A stretch of 64,000 bases of DNA from Stichopus chloronotus (Eukaryota > Echinodermata > Holothuroidea > Aspidochirotida > Stichopodidae). Of the stretch, positions 1 to 10,208 are shown one piece after another. The stretch lies in the NCBI GenBank assembly GCA_021234535.1, contig CM037843.1, positions 7,739,157-7,803,156 on the forward strand, in the 5' to 3' direction. Each line of letters starts with the position of its first letter. Position 1 is the stretch's first letter. Position numbers and translations under genes: made by a program. The notes beneath the pieces are model-generated. The model made no database searches, had not been told where the DNA came from, and saw only the letters and a program-made list of their open reading frames with translations.

Positions 1-240
1 GTGGTTCACCAACATACCAAATATGACATTTGTCTAAGTTCCCTTCTTGAGATATCTTGTTTACAAGGTTTTCACAAGTTGGCCATTATTGACCTCAAAT
101 GACCTTTACCTCCACCAAAAGCAATGGGGCTTTTGTATGTCAATGTGGTACACCAACACACCAAATATGAGATTTTCCCAAGTTTCCCTTCTTGAGATAT
201 TGTGTTTACAAGGCACCACAAACACACACATACACTGCCG
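1..240 (+). repeat. Modular repeat of about 145 bp, two units (left window edge)
   Basis: Two successive copies of a module are visible. Each has a phrase about a gtggtacaccaacatacc-like string, then CCAAATATGA, then TTCCCTTCTTGAGATAT, then TTTACAAGG. The TTGAGATAT anchors lie near 48 and 192. The same module recurs at 62.26-62.9 kb in this orientation and at 47.37-47.86 kb in the opposite one. It lies in the CPSF2 intron downstream of coding exon 7 and is not coding. Confidence 0.8.
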
Positions 241-606
241 CATAATTACAAAAGGTTACTATTTCATCGAAACCAAAAATTGCTTCAAACTTTTTTCAAC
301 GCTATCACATCTTCATTCATATTAAGTACTGAAATTTACTGAGATGCTATTCCCAATGAGCAGTTCAATATTGAGGAGGCAGCAAACTGTTTAATAATAG
401 AGCTATATTTACTTCATAAGCTAAGCTATCTGTAGTTTGATTCATAACTCCACCAGACACCAACTGGGCATAATTCACAGCCAAGGTATCTTATTGAATT
501 AAAACCTAGCACATCTCAATTCTTCAACTTCTCCTTGCCATCGTGTTCACTGAAACTGATTCTACAGGAATCAACAAATTCAGCTGTCGAATATAAAAGC
601 ACTCAC

Positions 607-774
607 CCTGAGTTTGAATGACTTGTAGTCTTCTTGGTCGATCAGCGTCCGGGCGAGCGTCCCCGGTGAAGTCCGACTCGTCAGTACGACACTGTTCTTT
701 GGATTATTGCACCACTGTATGAACAACTGTCTAGAGTAGCCGCATTCCAGGTCAGGAACACTAGCGAGGACAGT
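607..774 (-). CDS. CPSF2: CPSF2 coding exon 7 (last one in window)
   Basis: Residues 324-379, exactly 56 codons. It encodes [20 protein letters not shown], then [20 protein letters not shown] and [16 protein letters not shown]. The acceptor is TTTTTAATAG and the donor GTGAGTGC after AGG. The next CPSF2 segment (an RVKLEG-like start in vertebrates) is not found between 1 and 606, so it lies off the window. Confidence 0.95.
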
Positions 775-3700
775 CTATTAAAAAGATTCAAATTAAACAG
801 CTCTCAGAGAAAAGTTACCACACAAAATTAGCAAAAAACAAATCTCACCAGAAACACAACTGAATGGTCTCTTCAGAAGTCACAATCATACCATCAAGCG
901 AATAAAAAAGAATCAGGTGTATTCTTAATGACATGCTACACTCAGCGATAATTCATCTACTTGAATGAAAGATATTAGACACCAGCACTCTGCTGACTGC
1001 ACCGTAAGTAGTATTTAATATCTGACGTATCTAACTATCTGCTGATCCGAAAAGATCGTAGGTACACATCCATAAGTTACTACAACTTTGGCTACTTTTT
1101 CTTTCTCAAGGGCACATCTGCAACTTGGATATTTCAATGATTACAGCTAAGTGCAACCACGAAGAATTCATCACTGTTCTACTTGACATACACACTCTAC
1201 TAAAACCCTGTGTTTGCATTGTATTTGAAAGGACGGTGAGAACAGGCATGTGTGGCAAGATCTTGCTATGCTCTACATATGGCAGAAACAGCCGAACAGA
1301 TAGTTGCTTCACAGTTTTCTGTAACCACACACCAGTCCTTTCTCCTTCCCCAACCAGACCAGCGCTCCCCATCACTACTGTAAGTCCACCACACATCTAG
1401 CTTCACTTCTTCACTTTCTACACCTTGCAATGTTGAGACTTGTTCAGCATCAGGGTCTATAATAACCATTTTATTTTTCTTTTACTTTTATTTCCAACCC
1501 AACCCTCCAGTTCCTCCCCCCCCCTTTAATTTCATAAATTGCTAACTCTAATTGTTCTGTACCTTAGGTTCTGGAACCTTGCTCAGCTCCTTCAGAGAAT
1601 GACACAGTTTGAGGTGCTTGAAGTGGAAAGGATTGTTTCGTTTGTCTTCGAAGGCTTTCATGACTTTGTCACTCATCCACTCCACCTGCGACTTAGCGAA
1701 TTCTACCACATTGAAGCTGACGTTGTTCAGCAGGGCTAAATTATAGGCACACAGTCCAGATTCTTGATTTCTCCAGAGTTGGTCCTGAGAAATAAACAAA
1801 ATAACATATAGCAGAGACAAGCACCACTAGAGTATTCCTAACAAAGGCACAGTATTTCAAGTTAAACAATGCGTGTTAAAATGCGGCAACATGGCATACA
1901 AATGAAATAATTTTATTTATTGTTAAACGATTAAAATAATTGCCTGTGTGCCGAAAAGCCAGAAGGATAAGATGATGTTTGATCTTGAAATTTTGCTCTA
2001 TTTTTAAATGTGCACACGAGGTTCTTCATGGATGGCATGGATGGCAAATGACAGTATCCACTTTGAAAAGTGACAGAAATGGCATGAAAGCAGTAAAATA
2101 CAGAATTAACAATTCTTATTGTAAGTGCTTGCATATGCAACAGTAAAGGTCTAATGGGTGAATCCTAAACATACCACCCAAGTTATCGCTCCTTGATCAG
2201 TGTCAGGAAATTCTAACTTTCAGTGTGAGAAAACACTGTATTCACAAAATGACCTACAAACTGAGCACCTCATCACTGCATCAGTGGTCAGCTGCTTGGA
2301 GCAACTAAACATTCATTACTAGCATACTTCCCTTGGCTTCCTCAGGAAGCATATGTTTCAGGCTGATATTAAGCCTTTCACATGGCATCGAACTGCCAGT
2401 CTGAGATAAATTCAAAAATTTTAAACAGTTTTCATGTTACATAGCATCATGGATTTTTCTGAGCACAACTCACCAATAGCAGAGAGAGTTCGACTACACG
2501 TCCCGCTGTGTCCACCGCAATCAGTACGTTGCCGTCTTTCCTCATGGTGTTGAGAATGATATCTACAAAGATTGAAAACATCAGAATGCGAAAAAAATGC
2601 ATCGTGGTTTTGATGACGAAACCAACAGCAGCCTAGCTGCTCACAGCAGTGTAGTACAAAAGCAATAGGAATTGCTTTATGATAAACAGCACACTGGCAT
2701 CACACTTAATGTAAATGAAGACTGTGAATGCTCCTTCAATGCTGCAATGTCACATTGAAGATGGAATCAGCATTTAGTTTTATTTTTAGCCACAGAGAAA
2801 AAAAATGTTTTATGACATACAGTGACGTACTTTTACAAATCACGACTCATAATTGGCGGCAATAGGTTGGCCGAAAGTTTGTGATTCTATATAAAATGCA
2901 CTGTCCTGACAAGTCTGACATTTGAGTGATTGTCTTCTTCCAACTTCGGACAGGATATCCATGTAGTAAGTTAAAAAACAATGAAATAAAATGAAGTATG
3001 AATATTCAGTGACTATGTCTATTTTACACTTTTTTTTTTGTGCAATTTACTTACTTTGGGTGCATCCCCCCATTTTCCTCGTTAGTATACATATCATATC
3101 ACAGGTGGCAGAGATAATGGGTTCATGTGCAGATGACTATCAATCTGTATGATACCAACATACCGTAGGCATTACGCTGTGTCTGGTTGTCCGATGTACA
3201 ACAATGTCATATTGTGCACAAAGATGTCAGAGGTCAGTGCACTCCTCTAAACAGCATGATATGGTACAACAGTGAATGGCATGGTACAGAATGAGATGGT
3301 GTAGCAGTATTACAGTATGGAATGGTATAGCACCGTAAGACATGACAAGGGATGGCATCCCATCACATGGTATTGTACTGTCATTGGTATGATACAATAC
3401 AGTATGATGTAATATGATATATTATATGGTTAATGTTATGCCCAAGTTGCTGTATAACACCAGAATATGTTATACTTTTCAGGGATATGGTATTTTCATC
3501 AACTTACTCATTAGCTGTTCATCTCTCAACCGCCTCTTGGCCTGTACGTACTGAGCATTGAGGGCATCTGTAATGAGGAGAGACGGTCTGCTGATGGACT
3601 CCAGGACACACCCGTTCAGGTGCCTCTCCTTCTTGTGGTTGTAGTCTATCGCGTAGACGATTTCTTCCTCGTCCTTGACTATCTTCCATATCGTTCCTCC

Positions 3701-6700
3701 CACCATGTGACCCGCCGGCAGAGCGGTGATGGTCAAACCGTGACCTTTACCTGTTGATGATGGAGAGGGTGACACACACACACACTGACTGACGGCTACC
3801 ATTGTGTGTAGCAAATGATACATCAAGACTGACATCACATACACCATAAATGATGCCTTTGGTGTCTTCAAGATGATAGTTGGAGGAATGCATAAAACAG
3901 GGGAGCTTCAAGGACTGGGGATGATTTTCAATCGATGACAACAACAAAAATAATACAAAACTTTTCTTGAGGTCTGAAGGTTTACATTGGATGAGAAGCA
4001 TAAGAATGATGAAGTAGATTTGCTTAATGATTTGCCTGAATTTTTTGGGTAAAATGGTACTACCTTTATAAGTTTATCTTCCATTTTCATGTAAGTGGTG
4101 GTCACATTTTCTGACAACTTTTCTACACTGAACTTATCAACGATGATTTGAAATTATAAGGGAAAAAAACGAAAAACTAAAATCCAATAGGATGGGTTTA
4201 GGACTACTACACAGCAGTAACTGACAGTGGGGCAGGGAAGTGGGAAAAACATGAGGCAATTCTGGATAACTGTGCTAGCATATGAAACATCAAACCACCC
4301 GACCCTACCACATCAGATATATGATGTACTGCACCTAGGCCAGGATTAACTTGCATGCAGTAAATGCAAGTGGGCTACAACTTACTGCTACAAACAACTT
4401 GCCAATTCCTTTCAATACATATTTTACACACAACAAGAAAGTCAAAGGACTTTGTGATTCCTTGCCAATATTCATGAAGAACACAGTAGAACATGTGCAT
4501 ACCACTTTTGAAATCCAAACACCTTATCATTCTAGAGTGTGTACTAAGCAGTTTTATGTTTCATGACCTCTGGTGACCTCAAATGAAATTTGACCTCCAA
4601 CAAAATCAATGGGAATCATCTACTCACTATGACCAACCCCCACACTAAGTATGAAATTAGTTCAGATTGCAGCTTTTAGCTGGATACAGGCACTTTTTAA
4701 AAATAAGCATTATTATTACTTACAGTATGTTACTAATAAGATACTGCACTTGCATATGCTCAAGTCATACATACAAGACCTCAATCTCAATACAGTACTG
4801 CTTTTTCTTGGAAAAAGAAGAAACCTCTGAAAAAAAAATCATCAATTGGAATATCAACCAGAAGATCACACAGGGAAAGTCAAACAGGACTGAAGATACA
4901 CTTCAAATAGCTACTCACGAGGCAACACAACAAGGACAACATATATTCACCCTTAATCGAACGCTGCACCGTGTGAGGTGACTGATACATTAGTGTAATC
5001 CTGACATACAAACAGACATTACTCACCTTTCAGGTTCAAACTCTGAGAGAACTTCACTTGTATGATTTTATCGAATGCAGCATCTACGTCGTCCAAGGTG
5101 AATATAGAAAATTCTTCGCTGTTGTGTCTGGACTGTAAAACGATCGATAGAGAATGTTACAACATTCAGTGCCAATGAGTGCATGATGACTTCTCCTCTA
5201 TATTTTACAAAGCAGGAGTTTCATTACTTTGTCATTTTTGACCATGTGATAGTGTGCACAGATATAAGACAGACTTGAATATTTGGTAAATCTTTGACTG
5301 ACATAAGAAACTTGGATATTGACACCAACTTTCAGAGCATATGGCTCTGATTGACAACCTTTGTCACCCAAGATGGGAGCAAATGAAAAAGTATCAACAA
5401 ATAGACGACAATGCGAAGGGACTGTTTTGCGCAACATGGTGACTTACTTGGAAGAGATCATACATAAACATCTGACCCATTTTGTAGACAGGAATCGTGG
5501 CGTAGATGGGACATTCTAACCCGCACTGGCCTACGAGGTAAGGTAAAGCACCGAGGTGAAGGTGATCGGGGTGAGAGAGGAGGACAGCGTCAATCTGATG
5601 AATGTGGCTGGAACAATAAATACAAAGAAAACAATTGATACATTACTTAAAGATGTTTGTGGCTGAAAACAGTGCACAATGAAGCTGCATTTCCTGCAAT
5701 CTGACCATGTGGCTCATACAAAACACATATTACAAGGTCCAATTTGACAGAGAGACACAATTTGTACAAATATTAAGTTGTATTTCAAGCTGGTCTATGT
5801 GACTAAAGTGGTGTACATCATTTGTAATTGGACAAATGTCCCTCAGAAAGAAGACCTGGTAGGTGCTTGTCCAGGGGTATTTGAAAGGGGGGTAACTGTC
5901 AGGTAACCACATCATCAACAATGACTGCATTGTGATCTCATGTGCATGGCAGATGACGATGCAAACGTACACACAAACCAACAAACAAATGTACACTGCC
6001 ATCTGATGTACATTGCAGATTGCATTCAGATGCAGTCCTTGAACAATTCATGCAACAGAACAGCTCAGACATGTTTCAAAATGATGTACGTTGCTAAAAG
6101 TGCAAGTTGAAATCAAATGCATATACCTAAAACAATACATGTACAGTATAATTAATGATATTTGGGCACATTCGATGTACAGAACATGATCGAAGCAATG
6201 CAAATATGAGTGGCTCAGGTGCACTGCACTTTGAGTTCCAACACCTGACGGTAGCTGGAACACTTCATACATCAATTAATAAGTACATACAGTACACTAA
6301 AATCTGTTGGTTGGCAGCTAAGCACAATTCACAAATAATTACATTTGTGACTTTGCTAGCATTAAGGAACGTTGCAAAACCAAAATCAACGTGCACGCAA
6401 CTGTGAATTATGTTTAGTCAGTATGGCACACACAATTCATGATATAAATCACCAGAACATAAGTTTACAAAGTTGTTAAACTGCATAAAGCTTACAATCA
6501 ATGTACGGTACTCATGAACTGCAGACAGCTTATGACTACAATGCAAAATTGGTCTCATTAAGCACTAATAACATAATAGGTACTTGATGCATATCTGTCA
6601 AAAAATTTATTCAGGGTTCCCACACAATTTAAAAAACCAATTTCAAGGACTTTTCAAGGACAAAGAGCCTTTATTCAAGGTTTAACTTTAGCATTCTTTT

Positions 6701-8910
6701 AGAATGAAATAGGAATACAGTATGTTATATTGTCAATACCCCATTAAAGGATATTAATAAGATAGCTTCCTCCACCCTTTACAGCCATCCGATCCTCCCA
6801 CATGTTTATTAATAAATATGAGTATGACCAGAACCACTGTTAACAAAGGTTGTACAAAACTGTTAGTGTAGATGCAATGAAGTTACAACTGAGAAAAACA
6901 TATTACATTTGCATGACTTTTATTTTAGGTAGCTGTGAGATACTGCCATGCATGAATATAGCCCTCTAACAAAATGTGTAGAAGTTCCTTGTTCACTATT
7001 CAATGTTCTGAAGCTTTTCCTTCAATTCATCCATTTCAATTTGCAGCCTTTTGCTTTCTAAGCAAAGAAGAGTGCACTGGCTTTTCTATCCACTGTTTGT
7101 GAAAGTAACACTTTTTTTGGAGATCATTTTCTATGGTCTCATTCGTCTACTTGAAAAATTAATAAAGGTATTTCAGTCAAAGTTTCATAAGATAATAGAT
7201 AAACAATGCATGTTAGTGTCATGGCATAAATATTACAAGATTTGAAAGAGTGGGCATTCCATGCAATGAGGTTAGCCAGCATGCTGAAATAAATAGAAAA
7301 GCTCAATATGATGAATGAAATATTCAAACTGTCACACCAATGATAACCAATCAGTATTTATTTCGTATGTACACTGTTGAATGAAGGACTCATCACAAAT
7401 GTTATGTTATTCATATTAGATTTACACTAAAATTTGGTTTGGCAGAAGCCTTCAAAGCAATGTAAAGTTCTGAACCAGTATTGATAATTTGGACATATTT
7501 TTCTTAACAATCTAGTCAATTAACCCTCTCCCCCTTCATTAACTAACTGCCATGCCAATCCCCAAGCAACCTTTTACAAACAACAACAAATTTAAAATTT
7601 TAAATTATTATAATTTAAAAGGTCAAATTTGTTGTTTTTTAAAGGTTTATCAAAGGTTTGTTGGTGATTGGCATGGTATAATATCAGCTTAACAGGTGCA
7701 AAGTTTACTCTTCACCCAAACTTAGAAACAATGTGACATTAATACCTTTTGGATGCCAGATACTATATTATGACAGAAATTTGAGTCAATTGGCTGAATC
7801 TGTTGCAGTTACTGGAAATCTATTGGTGAGATACTATAGGCCTAACAGCCACTTCAAATTTAATGTAACCTTTACCCAACTTACAAATGACGAAATATTA
7901 ATAAGTTTTGGGTGTCAGGTAGTGACAAAAGTTTGCCTAACTGCTGGAGTTTTCAAGGGCTTTTTCTTGTTCAAGGACTTTTTGGAAAATATCCAAATTT
8001 AAGGGAATTTCCAGGACTTTCAAGGACTACAATATTTTTCAAGGATTTCAAGGACTTTCAAGGACCTGTGGGAACCCTGTGATTGTGCACTCTGTAAACA
8101 TGTTGCCGTCGGTTGGAAATCGGTTTTTGGTCCAATCAGTTGGATTAAGGTCGGGTATTTGTCAGGGGCAAATCCGACGGTGGAACGAACGTCATTCTAA
8201 GGAACATCCTTTCCTCCACTGGCATACATCGTCGGATGGAAGTAAAAAAGTATTGCAGTCTTGTTGCAGATGTCAAACGGAACTTAAATGGACATTGAAC
8301 AGTCGCATTTTAGTACAAACGACATTAGATGGCCATCTTTGGTGACGTCGATCCAATGTTGAACGTCTTTGCAATGATGCAGACGTCGGACAAATGTAGT
8401 CACCATCATAAACTGACGTCGAACCAAAGGCAAAATGTTTACACGGAAGAAGAAAGCCAAGACATCATCACCCATGCCTGATAAAATCATGTGCTGTGCA
8501 AAAGTGAAATACATCAACAAAACAGAAAAATACTACTGATTCAGTTGTTATTGCCAGTATTATGACAAAAATGCTCAATTGGTCTCATCAAGTACTAATA
8601 ATGTAATACGTAACTTGATGAATGGAATTCCTACCAAGATTGACTATCTGATTGACAAAAAAAAAAAAAATTGATTCAGTTACAACTGCCAGTATTTAAA
8701 GGAAAATGATACTTGCATAAAACTGAAAGAGGTAGCAGAAGTACAGTAGCAGAACACAAACCTCTTAATATTGTCGATCGTATCCATGCTGAAGTCTTCA
8801 GTCCAGCCACAATCCAGAAGAAACCTGAACTCATCAACCTGCAGCATGTAGCATGGTGGCTTCTCATCGTGCACACCAGATAATGGTGTTACCTTTATGA
8901 TTGATGTCAT
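607..8910 (-). CDS. CPSF2: Cleavage and polyadenylation specificity factor subunit 2 (CPSF100), 5' part of gene, 7 coding exons
   Basis: The product is a non-catalytic subunit of the nuclear CPSF complex. It pairs with the CPSF73 endonuclease in pre-mRNA cleavage and polyadenylation (family knowledge). Joining 8762-8910, 5448-5607, 5027-5132, 3508-3750, 2474-2562, 1563-1784 and 607-774 on the minus strand gives 1137 bases, 379 codons, with no stop and matching phases at every junction. All introns begin GT and end AG. The protein starts [13 protein letters not shown], as vertebrate CPSF2 does, and contains [62 protein letters not shown] and [11 protein letters not shown]. Residues 1 to about 210 are the metallo-beta-lactamase fold; after that comes the beta-CASP domain. 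The nuclease-type HxHxDH zinc motif is not intact ([15 protein letters not shown], residues 59-73), as expected for the inactive CPSF100 branch. The remaining half (human protein about 780 residues) lies beyond the left edge. Confidence 0.97.
1563..1784 (-). CDS. CPSF2: CPSF2 coding exon 6
   Basis: Residues 250-323, exactly 74 codons. Conserved blocks are [49 protein letters not shown] and LSKVPEPK. The acceptor is TTTATTTCTCAG and the donor GTACAG. It is phase 0 at both ends. Confidence 0.97.
2090..2410 (+). repeat. Dispersed repeat family A, copy 1
   Basis: Sequence from the ATATGCAACAGTAA word through TACAAACTGA to TAAACATTCATTACTAGCAT resembles 44.44-44.88 kb and, in its distal half, 29.05-29.33 kb. 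It lies in the CPSF2 intron between coding exons 5 and 6. No coding capacity is recognised; it is probably a worn transposon fragment. Confidence 0.6.
2474..2562 (-). CDS. CPSF2: CPSF2 coding exon 5
   Basis: Residues 220-249, the start of the beta-CASP domain. It encodes [20 protein letters not shown] and then RVVELSLLL. The acceptor follows TCAATCTTTGTAG; the donor is GTGAGTTG. At 89 bases it is the shortest exon seen in this gene and has no usable ATG of its own. Confidence 0.95.
3245..3425. repeat. Cryptic simple repeat built on ATGGTA/ATGATA/ACAGTATG
   Basis: Irregular iterations of ATGGTATAG, ATGGCATGG, ACAGTATGG and ATGATATGG fill about 180 bp in the CPSF2 intron between coding exons 4 and 5. 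Period and phase drift, so it is a degenerate microsatellite and not a clean tandem array. Confidence 0.6.
3508..3750 (-). CDS. CPSF2: CPSF2 coding exon 4
   Basis: Residues 139-220, the end of the metallo-beta-lactamase part. Motifs are [50 protein letters not shown] and RDEQLM. The acceptor is TCATCAACAG and the donor GTAAGTTG. Both ends split a codon (phase 1), matching exons 3 and 5. Confidence 0.97.
5027..5132 (-). CDS. CPSF2: CPSF2 coding exon 3
   Basis: Residues 104-139. It encodes [20 protein letters not shown] and ends in FSQSLNLK plus the first base of a glycine codon. The acceptor is TTTTACAG and the donor GTGAGTAA. The SRHN and [12 protein letters not shown] motifs are highly conserved in CPSF2. 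No ATG-initiated ORF covers it, so it is found only by homology and phase. Confidence 0.95.
5448..5607 (-). CDS. CPSF2: CPSF2 coding exon 2
   Basis: Residues 50-103 in the metallo-beta-lactamase fold. The acceptor is TTGTTCCAG and the donor GTAAGTC. The exon carries [15 protein letters not shown] and [14 protein letters not shown]. Its first base completes a serine codon begun by exon 1, which gives the same spacing as human CPSF2. Confidence 0.96.
6612..8079. mobile_element. Non-autonomous DNA transposon with CAGGGTTCCCACA termini (about 1.47 kb)
   Basis: The left end reads CAGGGTTCCCACAC and the right end TGTGGGAACCCTG, perfect inverted termini of about 13 bp. Inside both ends lie inverted iterations of TTTCAAGGACTTTTCAAGG and its complement (6640-6680 and 7960-8070), a subterminal repeat pattern typical of non-autonomous DNA transposons. 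The termini start with CAG, as hAT elements often do. However, the 8 bases flanking each side do not match, so the superfamily is uncertain. No transposase is recognised. The insertion is in the CPSF2 intron between coding exons 1 and 2. Confidence 0.7.
7550..7676. mobile_element. Nested 127-bp fold-back MITE
   Basis: The ends CCATGCCAATC and GATTGGCATGG are an exact 11-bp inverted repeat. The arms continue with imperfect pairing (AACAACAACAAATTT against AAATTTGTTGTTTTTT) around an AT-rich centre. It sits inside the larger CAGGGTTCCC element and so inserted later or is part of its body. Confidence 0.75.
8098..8430. repeat. ACGTCG-rich degenerate repeat block
   Basis: Words such as GCCGTCGG, TCCGACGGT, ACATCGTCGGA, GTGACGTCGATCC, GACGTCGGAC and TGACGTCGAACC recur every 15-60 bp. 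This CpG-bearing word density is unlike the AT-rich surroundings. It abuts the right end of the CAGGGTTCCC element and is probably a decayed transposon terminus. No coding region is seen. Confidence 0.5.
8561..8621 (+). repeat. Local duplicate of 6531-6590
   Basis: TATGACnnnAATGC followed by AATTGGTCTCATCAAG and ACTAATAA closely matches 6531-6590. The two copies flank the 6612-8079 element and the ACGTCG block. A second short direct repeat (GATTCAGTT...GCCAGTAT at 8538-8560 and 8673-8695) lies beside it. All are within the CPSF2 intron. Confidence 0.65.
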
Positions 8911-8939
8911 ACCGCAATACTCCTTTGTTCAGAGTACCA
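8762..8939 (-). CDS. CPSF2: CPSF2 coding exon 1 (with 5' UTR 8911-8939)
   Basis: The start codon is at 8910-8908 and encodes MTSIIKV, the conserved CPSF2 N-terminus. Coding runs to 8762 (49 codons plus two bases), followed by a GTTTGT donor. Upstream of the ATG on the minus strand a strong pyrimidine tract ending in TCTCCCTCTAG puts a splice acceptor at 8940-8941. This implies a 29-base UTR piece here and a separate non-coding first exon further right, which I could not place. Confidence 0.93.
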
Positions 8940-8941
8940 CT

Positions 8942-10200
8942 AGAGGGAGAAAACAAAATATAAGTCAAAAGTGACATGGTGACTAAAATCTTGTACGATT
9001 AATACAGTGTTCAAATGTTACCTTTGGATGGAATTGACTCTGAAAGCCTGACGAACCAGCAGAGAGGTCAGCAATTAGAGTTAGTAACCTTTCCAGTCTT
9101 GTCCTTTCAGACCCTTCCCTTTATGCTCACTTTGAAATCTCAACATTTCCCCAATGTTCACAGGCCTGCTAACTGGAGTAGTTCTAGGGACATTATCTAA
9201 GGGGTGGGGGTGAACCATGTTTAACCATCTATTTCAGAGCACCAATGGTTGGCATGTAGCATACCAAGAAATTTCTTTCGCCATAAAACTCCCCCTCCCC
9301 CCAGATTGCAGGAATGGCACTTTTGTGGCCTTGTTTCAAGGCATTCAAACATTCTTCATTTTAACATCTTAAGTTTCAAAAGCGTACTCTTCAAAAAAAA
9401 AAAGGTGAATGATAGTTTATAAATTTTGTGCACATTTTCTTTCTTTTTTTGGGGTGGGGTGGGGAGGGGGTAAGCCATAGAACACCCTTAGACTAGGACT
9501 ACCTGGATGGTTGACTATATCCATACACTATTCTGATACAGTCCATTTCAACACTTCTAGGGGCAATGAAGTCTTAAGACTCTCTCTGCATACATCAAAA
9601 CATTACTAAAGGTGTTTTCCTGTGGTAGTTCCTGGAAATATCTAAACCATCCATACTGTAAATCTTGTTATTTGCTGACAAATAGGTCTTAAGTACTTTT
9701 TTTGCAAGGTTTCATAGGATTTGTTTGCAATTCCATTATATTACATAGTATTTTTTCAATACAAATAATCCCTCGTCCCTACGACAGATTATGTACTAGA
9801 GATCACTGCGTATACTGGCTTTGAGAGACCTAGTATCCTTCGGTATATGTAGGCCTACGTTACATCTTTCGATGTTCAAATGGGAAGTTATTGTGTTTGA
9901 ACATTTAGTATCCCAAAGGTATTGGTGCCTACTGTAGCATACAGTAGTTCCCTTTTGGGATATAGGGCAACTTACAACATGTGCTACTGGTAGGACCTAA
10001 CTTATGCTACTACTAAGTCACGCACCTTTGGTTAGAATATGAACAGTCTGCAACATGTGTTACGGTTAGAATTACCTCTTTCATTACAACTTAGCCTAAG
10101 GCTAAGTAATTAGGCCTTTTTTTTTTGGGGGGGGGGTTGTAAATGTCTCACAGAAGAGTGGTCCCATCAGTTCTTGCACCACTCAAAGTGAATTGTGTTA
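8942..10200. other. Intergenic / CPSF2 5' region, no coding exon recognised
   Basis: This stretch lies between the acceptor for the first coding CPSF2 exon and the LINE relic. It contains a poly-A/G-rich low-complexity piece (9390-9470) and one clear hairpin at 9909-9962, listed separately. The true CPSF2 promoter and non-coding exon 1 should be here or further right but could not be identified. Confidence 0.5.
9909..9962. other. Hairpin-forming palindrome
   Basis: TATCCCAAAGG and CCTTTTGGGATA pair over about 11 bp with one bulge. Inside them TACTGTA and TACAGTA pair again around a GCA loop. The stem may be a tiny fold-back element; transcription is unknown. Confidence 0.6.
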
Positions 10201-10208
10201 TCCTATGC

